From SKKC01 sp046542845 (GTDB taxonomy: Bacteria > Spirochaetota > Spirochaetia > DSM-27196 > SKKC01), in assembly GCA_046542845.1 (NCBI GenBank), contig JBKHAN010000001.1:49517-113516 (forward strand): a stretch of 64,000 nucleotides of DNA. The letters run 5' to 3'. Under the pieces are notes generated by a model, which worked only from the letters and a program-made list of their open reading frames with translations, had not been told where the DNA came from and ran no database searches. A program made the position numbers and the translations under genes. Position 1 is the first letter of the stretch. Each line of letters starts with the position of its first letter. Below, piece after piece: positions 51,914 to 60,830 of the stretch.

Positions 51914-53728
51914 ATTTCAACTTCACTGAACGCGGGCATCCGCAACATCGCGATAATAGCGCATGTAGACCACGGCAAGACAACTCTCGTCGACGCCATG
52001 TTCCGCCGAAGCGGCCTGTTCCGCGAAGGTCAGGACGTGGATGACAGGCTCATGGATCGCATGGACCTCGAGCGCGAACGCGGCATTACCATCGCCGCAA
52101 AAAACTGCGCGGTCCGGTGGCAGGACACCAAGATCAACATCATAGACACGCCCGGGCACGCTGACTTTGGAGGCGAGGTCGAGCGCGCGCTGAGCATGGC
52201 TGACGGTGCGCTGCTCCTCGTCGACGCTGCCGAAGGCCCCCTGCCCCAGACCCGCTTCGTATTGAACAAGACCCTCGAAGCGGGTTTGAAGATCATCGTG
52301 GTCATAAACAAGATAGACCGCAAGGACGCCCGGCCGCAGCAGATCGTCGACGAGGTCTCGAGCCTGTTTATTGACCTCGACGCCAACGACGAGCAGCTCG
52401 ATTTCCCGCTGCTCTACGCGATCGGTCTGAAAGGGATCGCAAAGAGGAGCCTGGAGGATGCCGATGAAAACCTCGACATTCTGCTCGACACGATAGTCCG
52501 CGAGATTCCGCCGCCGACGCTGCATCCCGAGCGCCCCTTCCAGATGCTCGTGAGCGACCTGGGGTACTCCGACTATCTCGGCCGCCTCGCGATCGGCAAG
52601 ACCTACAATCAACCCGTAAGCTCCAACGCGAGCCTCGTGCGCATAGACGCTGCCGGTCAAAGCAAGCCACTGAAAGTGAACAAGCTTCAGGTCTACGACG
52701 GTCTGGTTATAGCGGAGACGCACACCGCTGAACCCGGCGACATTGTGGTGCTCTCGGGCATAGACGAAGTGCACATCGGCGACACGATCTGCACCGCAGA
52801 GGCTCCCAAGGCGCTCAAGCGCATTACCGTCGACGAACCGACGGTGTCCATGCTCTTTCTGCGGAATAACGGACCGCTGTCCGGCCGGGAAGGACAGCAT
52901 GTGCAGGCGACCAAGATCGGCGAGCGCCTCCGGAAAGAGACCATGAGTAACGTATCGCTGCGGGTCGAAGAGAGTTCAGACCGCGAAGGGTTTCTTGTCA
53001 GCGGACGCGGTGAGTTTCAGATGGCGATCCTGATCGAGCAGATGCGGCGAGAAGGCTTCGAGCTGTGTGTCGGCCGTCCGCAGGTCATTTATGGCTCGGA
53101 AAACGGTGTGCGCACCGAGCCGATCGAGCGCGTGTACATCGACTGCGAGGAAGGCTTTACCGGCATCGTGACCGAAAAACTGTCTATCCGCAAAGGCCGC
53201 ATGGAAGGTCTCATTAACCACGGTAACGGCCGCGCCCGACTCGAGTTCAGCGTACCTTCTCGCGCGCTTATAGGTTTCCGCGACGAGCTTTTGACCGACA
53301 CGCGGGGAACCGGCATCATGAACGCCTATCTTGAGGGCTATGAGCCATACCGGGGAGATTTTCCGAGCCGCTTTACCGGCTCGCTCGTGAGTGACCGGCA
53401 GGGGACGGCCGTACCCTACGCGCTGTTCAACCTCGAGCCGCGTGGAACCATGTTCGTGTCACCTGGCGACCCCGTCTACGAGGGCATGATCGTCGGAGAA
53501 CACAACCGCGAGAACGACCTCGACGTGAACGCGTGCAAGACCAAGAAGCTCACGAACATGCGCGCCTCGGGACGCGACGACAACGTCATTCTGACTCCGG
53601 CGCATACTATGAACCTTGAGGCAGCGATCAACTTTATCCGGGATGATGAGCTCGTGGAGATCACGCCGAAGTCCATTCGCCTCAGGAAGCGGGTGCTGCT
53701 CATGACCGAACGGAAGAAGCTGCGCTGA
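51914..53728 (+). CDS. bipA: Ribosome-associated GTPase BipA/TypA, unusual ATT start
   Basis: 604 residues from an ATT codon at 51914, five bases after GGAGG. The frame opens after a TGA at 51893-51895 and has no ATG, GTG or TTG before the ATG at 51998, but that start would remove the P-loop. GTPase motifs: AHVDHGKTTLVDAM near residue 16, GITIAAKN, DTPGHADF near 80 and NKID near 130, followed by EF-G-like domains and the BipA-type C-terminal part (RGTGIMNAYLEGYEPYRGDF). Normal family length is about 605, so the start fits. It aids ribosome assembly and stress adaptation. Not clearly linked to neighbours. Confidence 0.9.
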   Translation: MSTSLNAGIRNIAIIAHVDHGKTTLVDAMFRRSGLFREGQDVDDRLMDRMDLERERGITIAAKNCAVRWQDTKINIIDTPGHADFGGEVERALSMADGALLLVDAAEGPLPQTRFVLNKTLEAGLKIIVVINKIDRKDARPQQIVDEVSSLFIDLDANDEQLDFPLLYAIGLKGIAKRSLEDADENLDILLDTIVREIPPPTLHPERPFQMLVSDLGYSDYLGRLAIGKTYNQPVSSNASLVRIDAAGQSKPLKVNKLQVYDGLVIAETHTAEPGDIVVLSGIDEVHIGDTICTAEAPKALKRITVDEPTVSMLFLRNNGPLSGREGQHVQATKIGERLRKETMSNVSLRVEESSDREGFLVSGRGEFQMAILIEQMRREGFELCVGRPQVIYGSENGVRTEPIERVYIDCEEGFTGIVTEKLSIRKGRMEGLINHGNGRARLEFSVPSRALIGFRDELLTDTRGTGIMNAYLEGYEPYRGDFPSRFTGSLVSDRQGTAVPYALFNLEPRGTMFVSPGDPVYEGMIVGEHNRENDLDVNACKTKKLTNMRASGRDDNVILTPAHTMNLEAAINFIRDDELVEITPKSIRLRKRVLLMTERKKLR

Positions 53729-53823
53729 GGCGTCGGCCCGGTGACCTCATCGGCATACAATCATGAAAATTGAGTTATTTCATAGAAAAGTCCGAAATTT
53801 AACACGCACAGTGCACGCACACG

Positions 53824-53851
53824 TTGACGCCGGGTTAACTCGCGATATAAT
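53824..53851 (+). promoter_or_regulatory. Promoter of the chaperone-usher operon
   Basis: TTGACG at 53824-53829, spacer of 16, TATAAT at 53846-53851. A close match to the housekeeping sigma factor consensus. The first gene's ATG lies 60 bases on, after GGAGGG. The remaining 53729-53823 shows nothing else. Confidence 0.65.
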
Positions 53852-53911
53852 TGAGATATTGAAGGAATCAGGATTCGACGCCTGCGGTGTCGACGTCCAT
53901 GGAGGGACAGT

Positions 53912-54427
53912 ATGAAGAAACGAACACTAATTATCGCAATCGTGGCACTCCTTGTGCTCACGGCCATGCCGCTTGTGGCGCAGAACAACGGCCAGACGCT
54001 GAACATTGGCGGGTTTGTGCCGCTGACGCTCGACCTTGTTCTGACACCGGACGCGGTGGCGCAGAATCTGCCGCTCGTCGGAACAACCGCGGGCTTCGAC
54101 CAAGACATCGCCGCGCTCACGATCGAGACGAACAACACCGCCGGCTGGGAGCTCTGGGTATTTTCCGAGAATGCCGCAGATCTGATCAACTCCGATGGCG
54201 ATGCTATCGCCTACACCATTCGGTTCACCGGAAGCGGGGGAGAGGCGACGCCGGAAACGATTCCCGCTACGACGGGGCTCCAGGTAGGGGAAGCCACCGA
54301 GGCGGACGACGGGACTGGGGAGAACGTGAGCGATTCAGGGGATCTGGTTATTCAGTACGACCAGTCGGAAGATTTCCGCGCCGGATACTACTCCGACCAG
54401 CTCGCAGTCGTCCTCCGAGCGAGGTAA
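53912..54427 (+). CDS. Pilin-like subunit, spore coat protein U (SCPU) type
   Basis: 171 residues. Signal peptide about 1-23 (LLVLTAMPLVAQ). The mature start NGQTLNIGGFVPLTLDLVL is a hydrophobic alternating stretch that could be a donor strand. The end, EDFRAGYYSDQLAVVLRAR, follows the SCPU pattern of aG-x-Y-x-D then a beta strand. No cysteine. It is the first gene of an operon with chaperone, usher and a two-domain relative, so it should be the major polymerising subunit. Confidence 0.7.
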   Translation: MKKRTLIIAIVALLVLTAMPLVAQNNGQTLNIGGFVPLTLDLVLTPDAVAQNLPLVGTTAGFDQDIAALTIETNNTAGWELWVFSENAADLINSDGDAIAYTIRFTGSGGEATPETIPATTGLQVGEATEADDGTGENVSDSGDLVIQYDQSEDFRAGYYSDQLAVVLRAR

Positions 54428-54431
54428 GCAG

Positions 54432-55193
54432 GTGCTCCGCATCCCGCTTTCCGGCAGCATGCGGATCAGGGTTTTATCGGTTGCTCTCTGCATGGTCTGC
54501 GCGGTGTCCGCGCAGGCCTTTCGTTTTGAGCCGATCAGTCAGGAGTTCGCCCCGAGCGGGGCCGGCTCGAATCGCCTGTTCCGCGTCGAAAACACAACCA
54601 ACGAACGCATAGCAGTCCGCATCGCCGTTTACCCGCGCCTCATGGAACGCGACGGCACCGAGTCTCTCGGCGAGGAAGCACCGGAGTTCACGGTCTTCCC
54701 CCGTAACGTTCTGCTTGACCCGGGCAACGGGAGAAGCGTTCGGGTACAGTGGACAGGCCCGTCGGCTGTCGATACCGAACAGGCATACCGTATTATCGCA
54801 GAGCAGGTTCCTATTGAACTCGGCGGCGACCTTCCGACACAGGGTGGCGGCATACGGCTCACCTACCGTTACGAAGGGACCGTATACGTGACGCCGCCGG
54901 GTGCGCGTGCGGACATCCGGGTGCTGAGTGTCAGCCGCGAGACCCGCGACGGGGAACGATTTCTTCAGGTACAGCTCGAAAACGTCGGCACGCGCCACGC
55001 GATCCTTCGCGGTGCAGAACTGGCGTTGACCTACGATCCGGAGATTCCGGCCCGCATAGAGCTTGGCCCCGAAGATCTGCCCGGACTGTCGGGTGAAAAC
55101 ATGCTTGCAGGGCTTACGCGGGAGTTTATGATACCCGCACCGGACGATCTTTGGGACGGGGAGATATACGCGACGCTTTATCTTGCCGATTAA
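54432..55193 (+). CDS. Fimbrial chaperone-like protein (PapD type)
   Basis: 253 residues from a GTG at 54432 (GAGGT six bases upstream). Signal peptide to about residue 29 (VCAVSAQA). Two beta domains are suggested; the first begins FRFEPISQEFAPSG then NRLFRVENTTNERIAVRI, which is the usual start of periplasmic pilus chaperones (f-x-P ... F.v.N.t..p). GNGRSVRVQWTGPSAVDTEQAYRI matches the chaperone G1-region, RxxR-type. The mature part has no Cys. Function: hold subunits for the usher. Four bases separate it from the pilin gene. Confidence 0.75.
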   Translation: MLRIPLSGSMRIRVLSVALCMVCAVSAQAFRFEPISQEFAPSGAGSNRLFRVENTTNERIAVRIAVYPRLMERDGTESLGEEAPEFTVFPRNVLLDPGNGRSVRVQWTGPSAVDTEQAYRIIAEQVPIELGGDLPTQGGGIRLTYRYEGTVYVTPPGARADIRVLSVSRETRDGERFLQVQLENVGTRHAILRGAELALTYDPEIPARIELGPEDLPGLSGENMLAGLTREFMIPAPDDLWDGEIYATLYLAD

Positions 55194-55201
55194 CAAGGCA
55201 T

Positions 55202-57595
55202 ATGAAAAAACGGCCGTGGCGTACAGCCATCGCTCTTCTGCTGATCTTCCTTGGGGGCCCTTCCCTCGCGGCGCAGAACGGCGAAACAGAGATTTCGCTT
55301 CCTCTCATTGTCGACGGCCGAGAGATCTCTGAAATATCCACCCGCATTACCGCCGAGGAAGAGCTGTTGCTTGACCCCTTTGAGCTCTACGAACGCATCG
55401 AATCGCGGCTTGAACCGGGTTACGAGACGCGTCTTGCATCCTTTGAAGCGGGTGCGTTCGTGGGCATCGAAGACCTCCGAGCGCTCGGACTCGACATTGC
55501 GTTCGACCTTGAGGAACTCGCCGTACTCGTATCGATTCCGCCCGAGCTTCGGCGAGTCGAGCTCATAAGCTTCCGGAGCAGGCCTCAAGAGCTACGGGGA
55601 ACAGACGTGTATCCTGCCCGCTTCAGCGCGATACTGAATCTTGGTACGGGTCTGCGCTACAGCTATGCACCGGACAGTCTGACCGCCTCGGCCACGCTCG
55701 AACCCGCGGTGAACGTGTACGGCGTCGCTGTAGAATCCCGGGGCAGTGTGCAGACAGGCCCTCAGCCCTTCGACTTCGACTACGCCAGGGCGACCTATGA
55801 CCTGCCGGAACTCGGCTACCGCATACAGGGTGGCGATCTGCCGTGGCGAGAAACCAATCTCGCGGGTGTAACAGGCATTGCGGGCATGTCGCTCGCACGG
55901 CTTTCCATGTTCCGGGAGCGGACACCCGGCGATCGCATCCTCGTCGATAACATCTTCCTGCCGCGCGACGGGGAGCTTCTGATATATCTGAACGACCGGC
56001 TTGTACGCCGAAGCGTCGTAAGCGCGGGGACGTACCGCCTGAACGGGCTGGGACTCGCGTCCGGGATTAACACGATACGTGTCGTCTGGGACGGCGAGGA
56101 CGGCAGGCAGGAGGTCGAGCTCGTGGTTCCATCCGATTCTCGTCTGCTCGGTTCCGGCGAGTTCGAAGCCGGGCTCGCTCTGGGAATCGCGAACCGTGAC
56201 ATAGAACGACCCGTGGTCAGCGCTTACGAGCGCATCGGCGTGGGTGACTACGTTACGCTCGGGCTCAGACAGGGTATCGAGGCGATAGACTTCCAGCTCG
56301 ACCTCGGATTCGAAGCGATTGCCGCCACCAGATTCGGCGCGTTTTCGCTCGATGCGGATATCGGCACAGGGCCGGGCGAGCGGCTTTTGATCTCGCTTCC
56401 GCTGCGTTATACCTACCATGACCCGAGACTTCCGACCTTCCGGAACATAGATCTGACCGCCGGCTGGGAACGCCTCGTGAACGAGGCAGGGGAGCCCGAA
56501 CGCGAACAGATCAGCGCCGACGCCTCAGCGAGTCTCGCGCTCGGAAGCGGCTTGAGCCTCACCCCTCGCTTTGCGTACAGCTACGATCTCGTAGAATCGC
56601 GGCAACGGGTCGACGGGCGGATGTCGCTTCGAACGAGCGCCGGGAGCGGAACGTCGGTCAGAGTAGACACCGGAATCGGGTACGACGAAGACATTTCCTT
56701 CGTCGCGAGCGTCACCGTTTCCTCAGCCTTTCCCGAGCAGAGGCAGAATCTCTTCCTGCAACAGAACGTAGTTACGCAGGAGTTCGCGGGCTTTTGGACC
56801 CGCTACGCAGACGAGTCGGTCGACCCCTACGATTTTAACGCGGCGCTGCAGGTACCGATCGACACCGAGCGCGTTGCAACCGTGTCGGCAGGAGCCGGCT
56901 ATCGCAACCCAGCGGTGCAGGCGTCACTCGGTCACTCGGTAAACTTCGTGCCCGCAGGTGGCGATATGCGGAACACGAGCTCGTTCGGCCTTCAGACCGG
57001 CGCGGTGTACGCGGGCGGCGCCTTCGCGCTCACCCGCCCTGTCGGCGACTCCTTCGTGATCATCTCGACCGCCGACCACGTGTCCGACAGTACGTTTCGC
57101 ATCGAACGCGGGGGTGGTCCCGAGCGTGATCTGCTGATACAGAACGAGTCGGTCTTCTACGGCGGCGTGCGATCGCACACCGCGCAGCAGATCGATTTCG
57201 CTATGGATGAGTTCGACCCGAGCATCGATACAGACGAACTGTCGTACGTCATTCGGCCGACCTACCGCTCCGGCATACACCTGATCGTGGACCCGATCAG
57301 ACGGGTACAGGCGCGAGGGGTGCTATTGGATGCCTCGGGTGAACCGGTTGCGTTAACCGTCGGAAGCGCGAGCGAAGGTCTCGAGTCAGGCGGTGATACG
57401 TCAGAGCAGGAGGCGGCAGAGCTCTCGTTTTTTACAGACGAAACCGGATACTTTGAACTCTACGACCTGCTCCCCGGCAGCTACGAGATAACCGTCGGCT
57501 CGCGGCCCGAACTGCGCTGGGCGATCGATATAGAATCAGACGGGGTGCAGGCGGTGGACACTGGTGAGCTGAGACCAGAAGGAGAAGGGCAATGA
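55202..57595 (+). CDS. Outer-membrane usher (FimD/CsuD-like)
   Basis: 797 residues from the ATG at 55202, the right size. Signal peptide 1-24 (GGPSLAAQ). An N-terminal domain (about 30-125), then barrel strands. The plug region, residues 245-315, is typical: GELLIYLNDRLVRRSVVSAG, TYRLNGLGLASGINTIRVVW then VELVVPSDSRLLGSGEFE. The C-terminal end (about 695-797) has RGVLLDASGEPVAL and GYFELYDLLPGSYEITV, an usher C-domain pattern. No cysteine in the mature protein, whereas classical ushers have a conserved disulfide. It forms the pore through the outer membrane. Confidence 0.8.
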   Translation: MKKRPWRTAIALLLIFLGGPSLAAQNGETEISLPLIVDGREISEISTRITAEEELLLDPFELYERIESRLEPGYETRLASFEAGAFVGIEDLRALGLDIAFDLEELAVLVSIPPELRRVELISFRSRPQELRGTDVYPARFSAILNLGTGLRYSYAPDSLTASATLEPAVNVYGVAVESRGSVQTGPQPFDFDYARATYDLPELGYRIQGGDLPWRETNLAGVTGIAGMSLARLSMFRERTPGDRILVDNIFLPRDGELLIYLNDRLVRRSVVSAGTYRLNGLGLASGINTIRVVWDGEDGRQEVELVVPSDSRLLGSGEFEAGLALGIANRDIERPVVSAYERIGVGDYVTLGLRQGIEAIDFQLDLGFEAIAATRFGAFSLDADIGTGPGERLLISLPLRYTYHDPRLPTFRNIDLTAGWERLVNEAGEPEREQISADASASLALGSGLSLTPRFAYSYDLVESRQRVDGRMSLRTSAGSGTSVRVDTGIGYDEDISFVASVTVSSAFPEQRQNLFLQQNVVTQEFAGFWTRYADESVDPYDFNAALQVPIDTERVATVSAGAGYRNPAVQASLGHSVNFVPAGGDMRNTSSFGLQTGAVYAGGAFALTRPVGDSFVIISTADHVSDSTFRIERGGGPERDLLIQNESVFYGGVRSHTAQQIDFAMDEFDPSIDTDELSYVIRPTYRSGIHLIVDPIRRVQARGVLLDASGEPVALTVGSASEGLESGGDTSEQEAAELSFFTDETGYFELYDLLPGSYEITVGSRPELRWAIDIESDGVQAVDTGELRPEGEGQ

Positions 57596-58557
57596 GCACA
57601 CGGCTACCGAGACGCATTCTTCTCCTCGCCCTCGTGCTCTTCCCGGGAACGCTCGGGGCGCAGAACGTTTTCCGCTTCTCTGCTCCTCCCGGCGGCATCT
57701 ACGCGAACGCATCCTTTGAACAGACGGCGCTTGTGACGGTGGAAGTCACGATCGAGCACAGCGGTGACGCGGTGCCGGACTGGTTTCTCGGAGCTACGGC
57801 TGGTAACGGCACCTACGCTACCCGTGAGCTCGCCGGTAGCCTTCCGGGTTCAACCCTTGGCTATCAGCTTTTCCCGAGTGAGCCCGACGGCTCGACCCCT
57901 ATCCTCGCAGGCCCGGATCTGACAGGCTTCGACGCGACCAACGTCATAACGTCGAACGCCTTTGACACGCCAACCGCCGCAGGCGTTTCGAGATTTGAAA
58001 CCTTTCTTGTCTACTACGAGATACCGGCGGACCAGTTCACCGCATCCGGTGAATATACCGACACCATAGACCTTGTGCTCTACAGCGGCGTTCCAGGCGA
58101 CAGCGGGACTCACACGCTTGAAGACAGCGCGACGGTATCGGTCACCGGCCGTATGGCCCGGCTTGTAGACCTGCTTGCGGTTCAGGAATCGGGCATCCGC
58201 ACCATGGACCTGACTATCCCGGTGTCGGATCGCTTGCTTGCGACCGTACACGAACGAAGCAACGCCGATACCGGATATGAAGTCAGTATCACGAGCGCGA
58301 ATCTGGCGGCAGACGCGAGCGAAACCGAACCGTTCTTTCGAAACAGCAGCGGGAATGGGCTGCTGCCGTACAGTCTTACCTACGGCGGAGCTGCGGCGAG
58401 TGTCTGGACCGACGGCACGGCGCTTGTCACCGATACGACTGGAACCGCAGGCCCCGACTGGCTGACCCGAGACCTTAGAATCTCCTATACGGGCAGCCCG
58501 GATCTGCCTGCGGGTGACTACGAGGACCGGCTTATCATTACCATTACGGCAAAGTAG
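57592..58557 (+). CDS. Two-domain SCPU-type pilin/tip protein
   Basis: 321 residues, ATG overlapping the usher stop (ATGA). Signal peptide about 1-23 (LLLALVLFPGTLGAQ). Two SCPU-like domains: the first ends SGEYTDTIDLVLYSG near residue 164, and the second ends in PAGDYEDRLIITITAK, the C-terminus. Both ends fit the SCPU closing strand. As the last gene of the operon and twice the pilin length, it corresponds in position to CsuE, the tip adhesin of archaic chaperone-usher pili. No cysteines. Confidence 0.7.
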   Translation: MSTRLPRRILLLALVLFPGTLGAQNVFRFSAPPGGIYANASFEQTALVTVEVTIEHSGDAVPDWFLGATAGNGTYATRELAGSLPGSTLGYQLFPSEPDGSTPILAGPDLTGFDATNVITSNAFDTPTAAGVSRFETFLVYYEIPADQFTASGEYTDTIDLVLYSGVPGDSGTHTLEDSATVSVTGRMARLVDLLAVQESGIRTMDLTIPVSDRLLATVHERSNADTGYEVSITSANLAADASETEPFFRNSSGNGLLPYSLTYGGAAASVWTDGTALVTDTTGTAGPDWLTRDLRISYTGSPDLPAGDYEDRLIITITAK

Positions 58558-58564
58558 ACTACAT

Positions 58565-59371
58565 CTAAAGCGGAAGTACGAGCACAATCGACAGCACGGC
58601 GAGCTCCCCGATCTGTTCCGCCGCACCGAGCGTATCCCCCGTGTATCCGCCGATATGGCGGTACATCCATACCCGGCACATCATCGCAAGTACGAATGCG
58701 GCAGCCGGCGCGCCGACCGAAGTGACCCACGACGCACTGAGGACGAAGACAATCACGCAGCTGGTGACCGTGGCAACGACGACGCTCGCCGGCGATACTC
58801 CCTTCGCAACCGGTTTCGCCTTGCTGGTCTCGTCGAGTCGAACGTAGGAACTCGTGGCAATGACGTACACCGGTACGAGACGACCGATACTATGTGCGAG
58901 CACTATCGCCGCGGCAGCGCCCGTTGTACCGACAGCCAAGGCAATCTCTACGATCAGCAGGAAACGAAACAACAGACTCAGGAACAGCCCTATGCCTCCG
59001 TAGGTCCCGATGCGGGAATCTTTCATGATCGAAAGCTTCTGCTCGACGGTCCACCCGCCGCCGAAACCGTCGCAGGTGTCGATAAAGCCGTCTTCGTGGA
59101 ATGCACCGGTCATGAGTACGGCAAGCGTGATCGCGGTGACGGCGGCGACTCCGGGCGGTGCGACGGCGGAAGCGAGTAAGAACCCGAACGCCGAGACAGC
59201 TCCGACGATAAACCCGATACACGGGAGGTAGCGGGTTGCCTTCTGCAGAAGCCCATCCTCGTCCACAAGCTCGTACTTCACGGGAATGCGGGTATAAAAC
59301 ATGACCGCGCTCAGGAACACCCGCATCTCGTGGAAGCGCTTGCGTTTCAGACTAGCGACCGGTGCATCCAT
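58565..59371 (-). CDS. cobS: Adenosylcobinamide-GDP ribazoletransferase CobS
   Basis: 268 residues. Family motifs: FYTRIPV near residue 25, GAFHEDGFIDTCDGFGGG near residue 90, IMKDSRIGTYG near residue 115, and SIGRLVPVYV. Six or more membrane segments. It joins the lower ligand to adenosylcobinamide-GDP in the last steps of cobalamin assembly. The gene follows the GH13 gene by two bases. No other cob gene is in the window. A second start at Met16 would fit the usual family N-terminus. Confidence 0.92.
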   Translation of the reverse strand: MDAPVASLKRKRFHEMRVFLSAVMFYTRIPVKYELVDEDGLLQKATRYLPCIGFIVGAVSAFGFLLASAVAPPGVAAVTAITLAVLMTGAFHEDGFIDTCDGFGGGWTVEQKLSIMKDSRIGTYGGIGLFLSLLFRFLLIVEIALAVGTTGAAAAIVLAHSIGRLVPVYVIATSSYVRLDETSKAKPVAKGVSPASVVVATVTSCVIVFVLSASWVTSVGAPAAAFVLAMMCRVWMYRHIGGYTGDTLGAAEQIGELAVLSIVLVLPL

Positions 59372-59373
59372 CG

Positions 59374-60789
59374 TCAGACAAGCTGGTAGATTGCCGTACC
59401 GAGCGCCGGGACGGGAAGCGAGAGCGTTCCTGCATCGGCGTAGAGCTCGCCGGGCTGCGCCATGATGGGCTTGAGAACGGTACCGGTAAGATCGCTTAGT
59501 TCAAGGGTGACCGGATCAGCGGCCGCATTCACCGCGACGAGAACCGTCTCGCTGTCGGTGCGCCTGAGCCAGACCATCTGCTCGTGGTCAACGAGCAGGG
59601 GCTTGAGGTCACCGAGACACAGTGCGTTGGATCGCTCGCGTACCGAGGCGAGTTCGTGAATGAACGCCGGAAGCCCCTGTGACTCGGGCGTTGCACCGTT
59701 CTCTACGCGAGACTGCACCTCTTTCCAGGACGGTCGGAGGGCGGAGTCACCCCCTGAGGCCTTGCTGCCGTGCAGTCCGAACTCACCACCGTAATAAACA
59801 GACGGCGATCCGGGTATCGTGAAGAGCATACCGTAGAGCGGAAACAGATGCGCAGGGTTTTTCAGCACCGACGCTGCCCGGTCGACATCGTGGTTCTCGA
59901 CGAAATTGTACAGCAGGTGCCCTGCCGATATGCCGCTCCAGGCCCCGGGACCCCCGCTCGCATCCCCGCCGGTGTTTCCGAACTGGCGCGAGAGCGAGTG
60001 GGCAATTTCGTGATAGTTCGCATCGTTGAGCGACGACCACATACCCTTGAAGCACTCGTAGTTGGTTACCGCATCGAGCAGATCAGGACCAAGAAATTCG
60101 TTGTAGTCGCCGTGTATGACTTCACCGAGCAGATAGCAACGGTCGCGATTGTGCGTTGTCGTGTAGTCGTCTACCACCGTTCTGAGTTCTGCGAGAAAGT
60201 CCTTCGGGAGAAGATAGGCGACGTCGAGCCGGATCCCATCTATTGCCAACCAGTCGAGCATCCACACCACCGCCTCGAAGATGTGCTTCCGCACCTCAGG
60301 ATTTTCCAGATTGAGTGTAACAAGCTCGAAGTGCCCCTCCCACGCCTCGTAGGTAAACCGGTCGCCGAGCGGGCTGTGTTGCGAGAAGTCAACATCCTTG
60401 AACCAGTCGCGGTACACAGAGCGTTCGCCGTGTTCCTGCAGGTCGCGAAAGGCGTCGAAACCACGGCCGACATGATTAAACACGCCGTCGAGCACGACCC
60501 TGATGTTGTTCTCGTGCCAGTACCGTATCAGATTCCGGAATCCTTCGTTCGTTCCCAGGCGTGGGTCTATTCGGGTGTAAGAGGTGGTATCGTAGCCGTG
60601 TTTTGCCGACTCGAACACAGGTCCGATGTACACTGCACGTACGCCAAGGTCCAGGAGGTGATCCGTGACCTCAAAGAGAGGGGCAAGTCTGTCCGCGGCA
60701 GTGTCTGCGCCATGCTCGGACGGCGCGCCGCAGAACCCGAACGGGTAAATGTGATAAAAAAACGCGTTCTGCTGCCAGTATGTGTTCAT
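59374..60789 (-). CDS. GH13 alpha-amylase family enzyme
   Basis: 471 residues with AGGAG seven bases before the ATG. Catalytic motifs: VVLDGVFNHVG near residue 100, GIRLDVAYLL near residue 183 with the nucleophile Asp, LLGEVIHG near residue 222 with the acid Glu, and FVENHDVDRA near residue 295. No signal peptide, so it acts in the cytosol on a small alpha-glucan or glycoside. Size and layout resemble cyclomaltodextrinase/maltogenic types, but the exact substrate is not provable. Confidence 0.88.
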   Translation of the reverse strand: MNTYWQQNAFFYHIYPFGFCGAPSEHGADTAADRLAPLFEVTDHLLDLGVRAVYIGPVFESAKHGYDTTSYTRIDPRLGTNEGFRNLIRYWHENNIRVVLDGVFNHVGRGFDAFRDLQEHGERSVYRDWFKDVDFSQHSPLGDRFTYEAWEGHFELVTLNLENPEVRKHIFEAVVWMLDWLAIDGIRLDVAYLLPKDFLAELRTVVDDYTTTHNRDRCYLLGEVIHGDYNEFLGPDLLDAVTNYECFKGMWSSLNDANYHEIAHSLSRQFGNTGGDASGGPGAWSGISAGHLLYNFVENHDVDRAASVLKNPAHLFPLYGMLFTIPGSPSVYYGGEFGLHGSKASGGDSALRPSWKEVQSRVENGATPESQGLPAFIHELASVRERSNALCLGDLKPLLVDHEQMVWLRRTDSETVLVAVNAAADPVTLELSDLTGTVLKPIMAQPGELYADAGTLSLPVPALGTAIYQLV

Positions 60790-60830
60790 TGCGAATCTCC
60801 TGCTTCGGAAACCCTACCACACACGACAGA

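Noticed and set aside
51923..52900. A 325-codon minus-strand frame within bipA
   Set aside because: Mirror frame of a GC-rich conserved gene; the plus-strand GTPase motifs are decisive.
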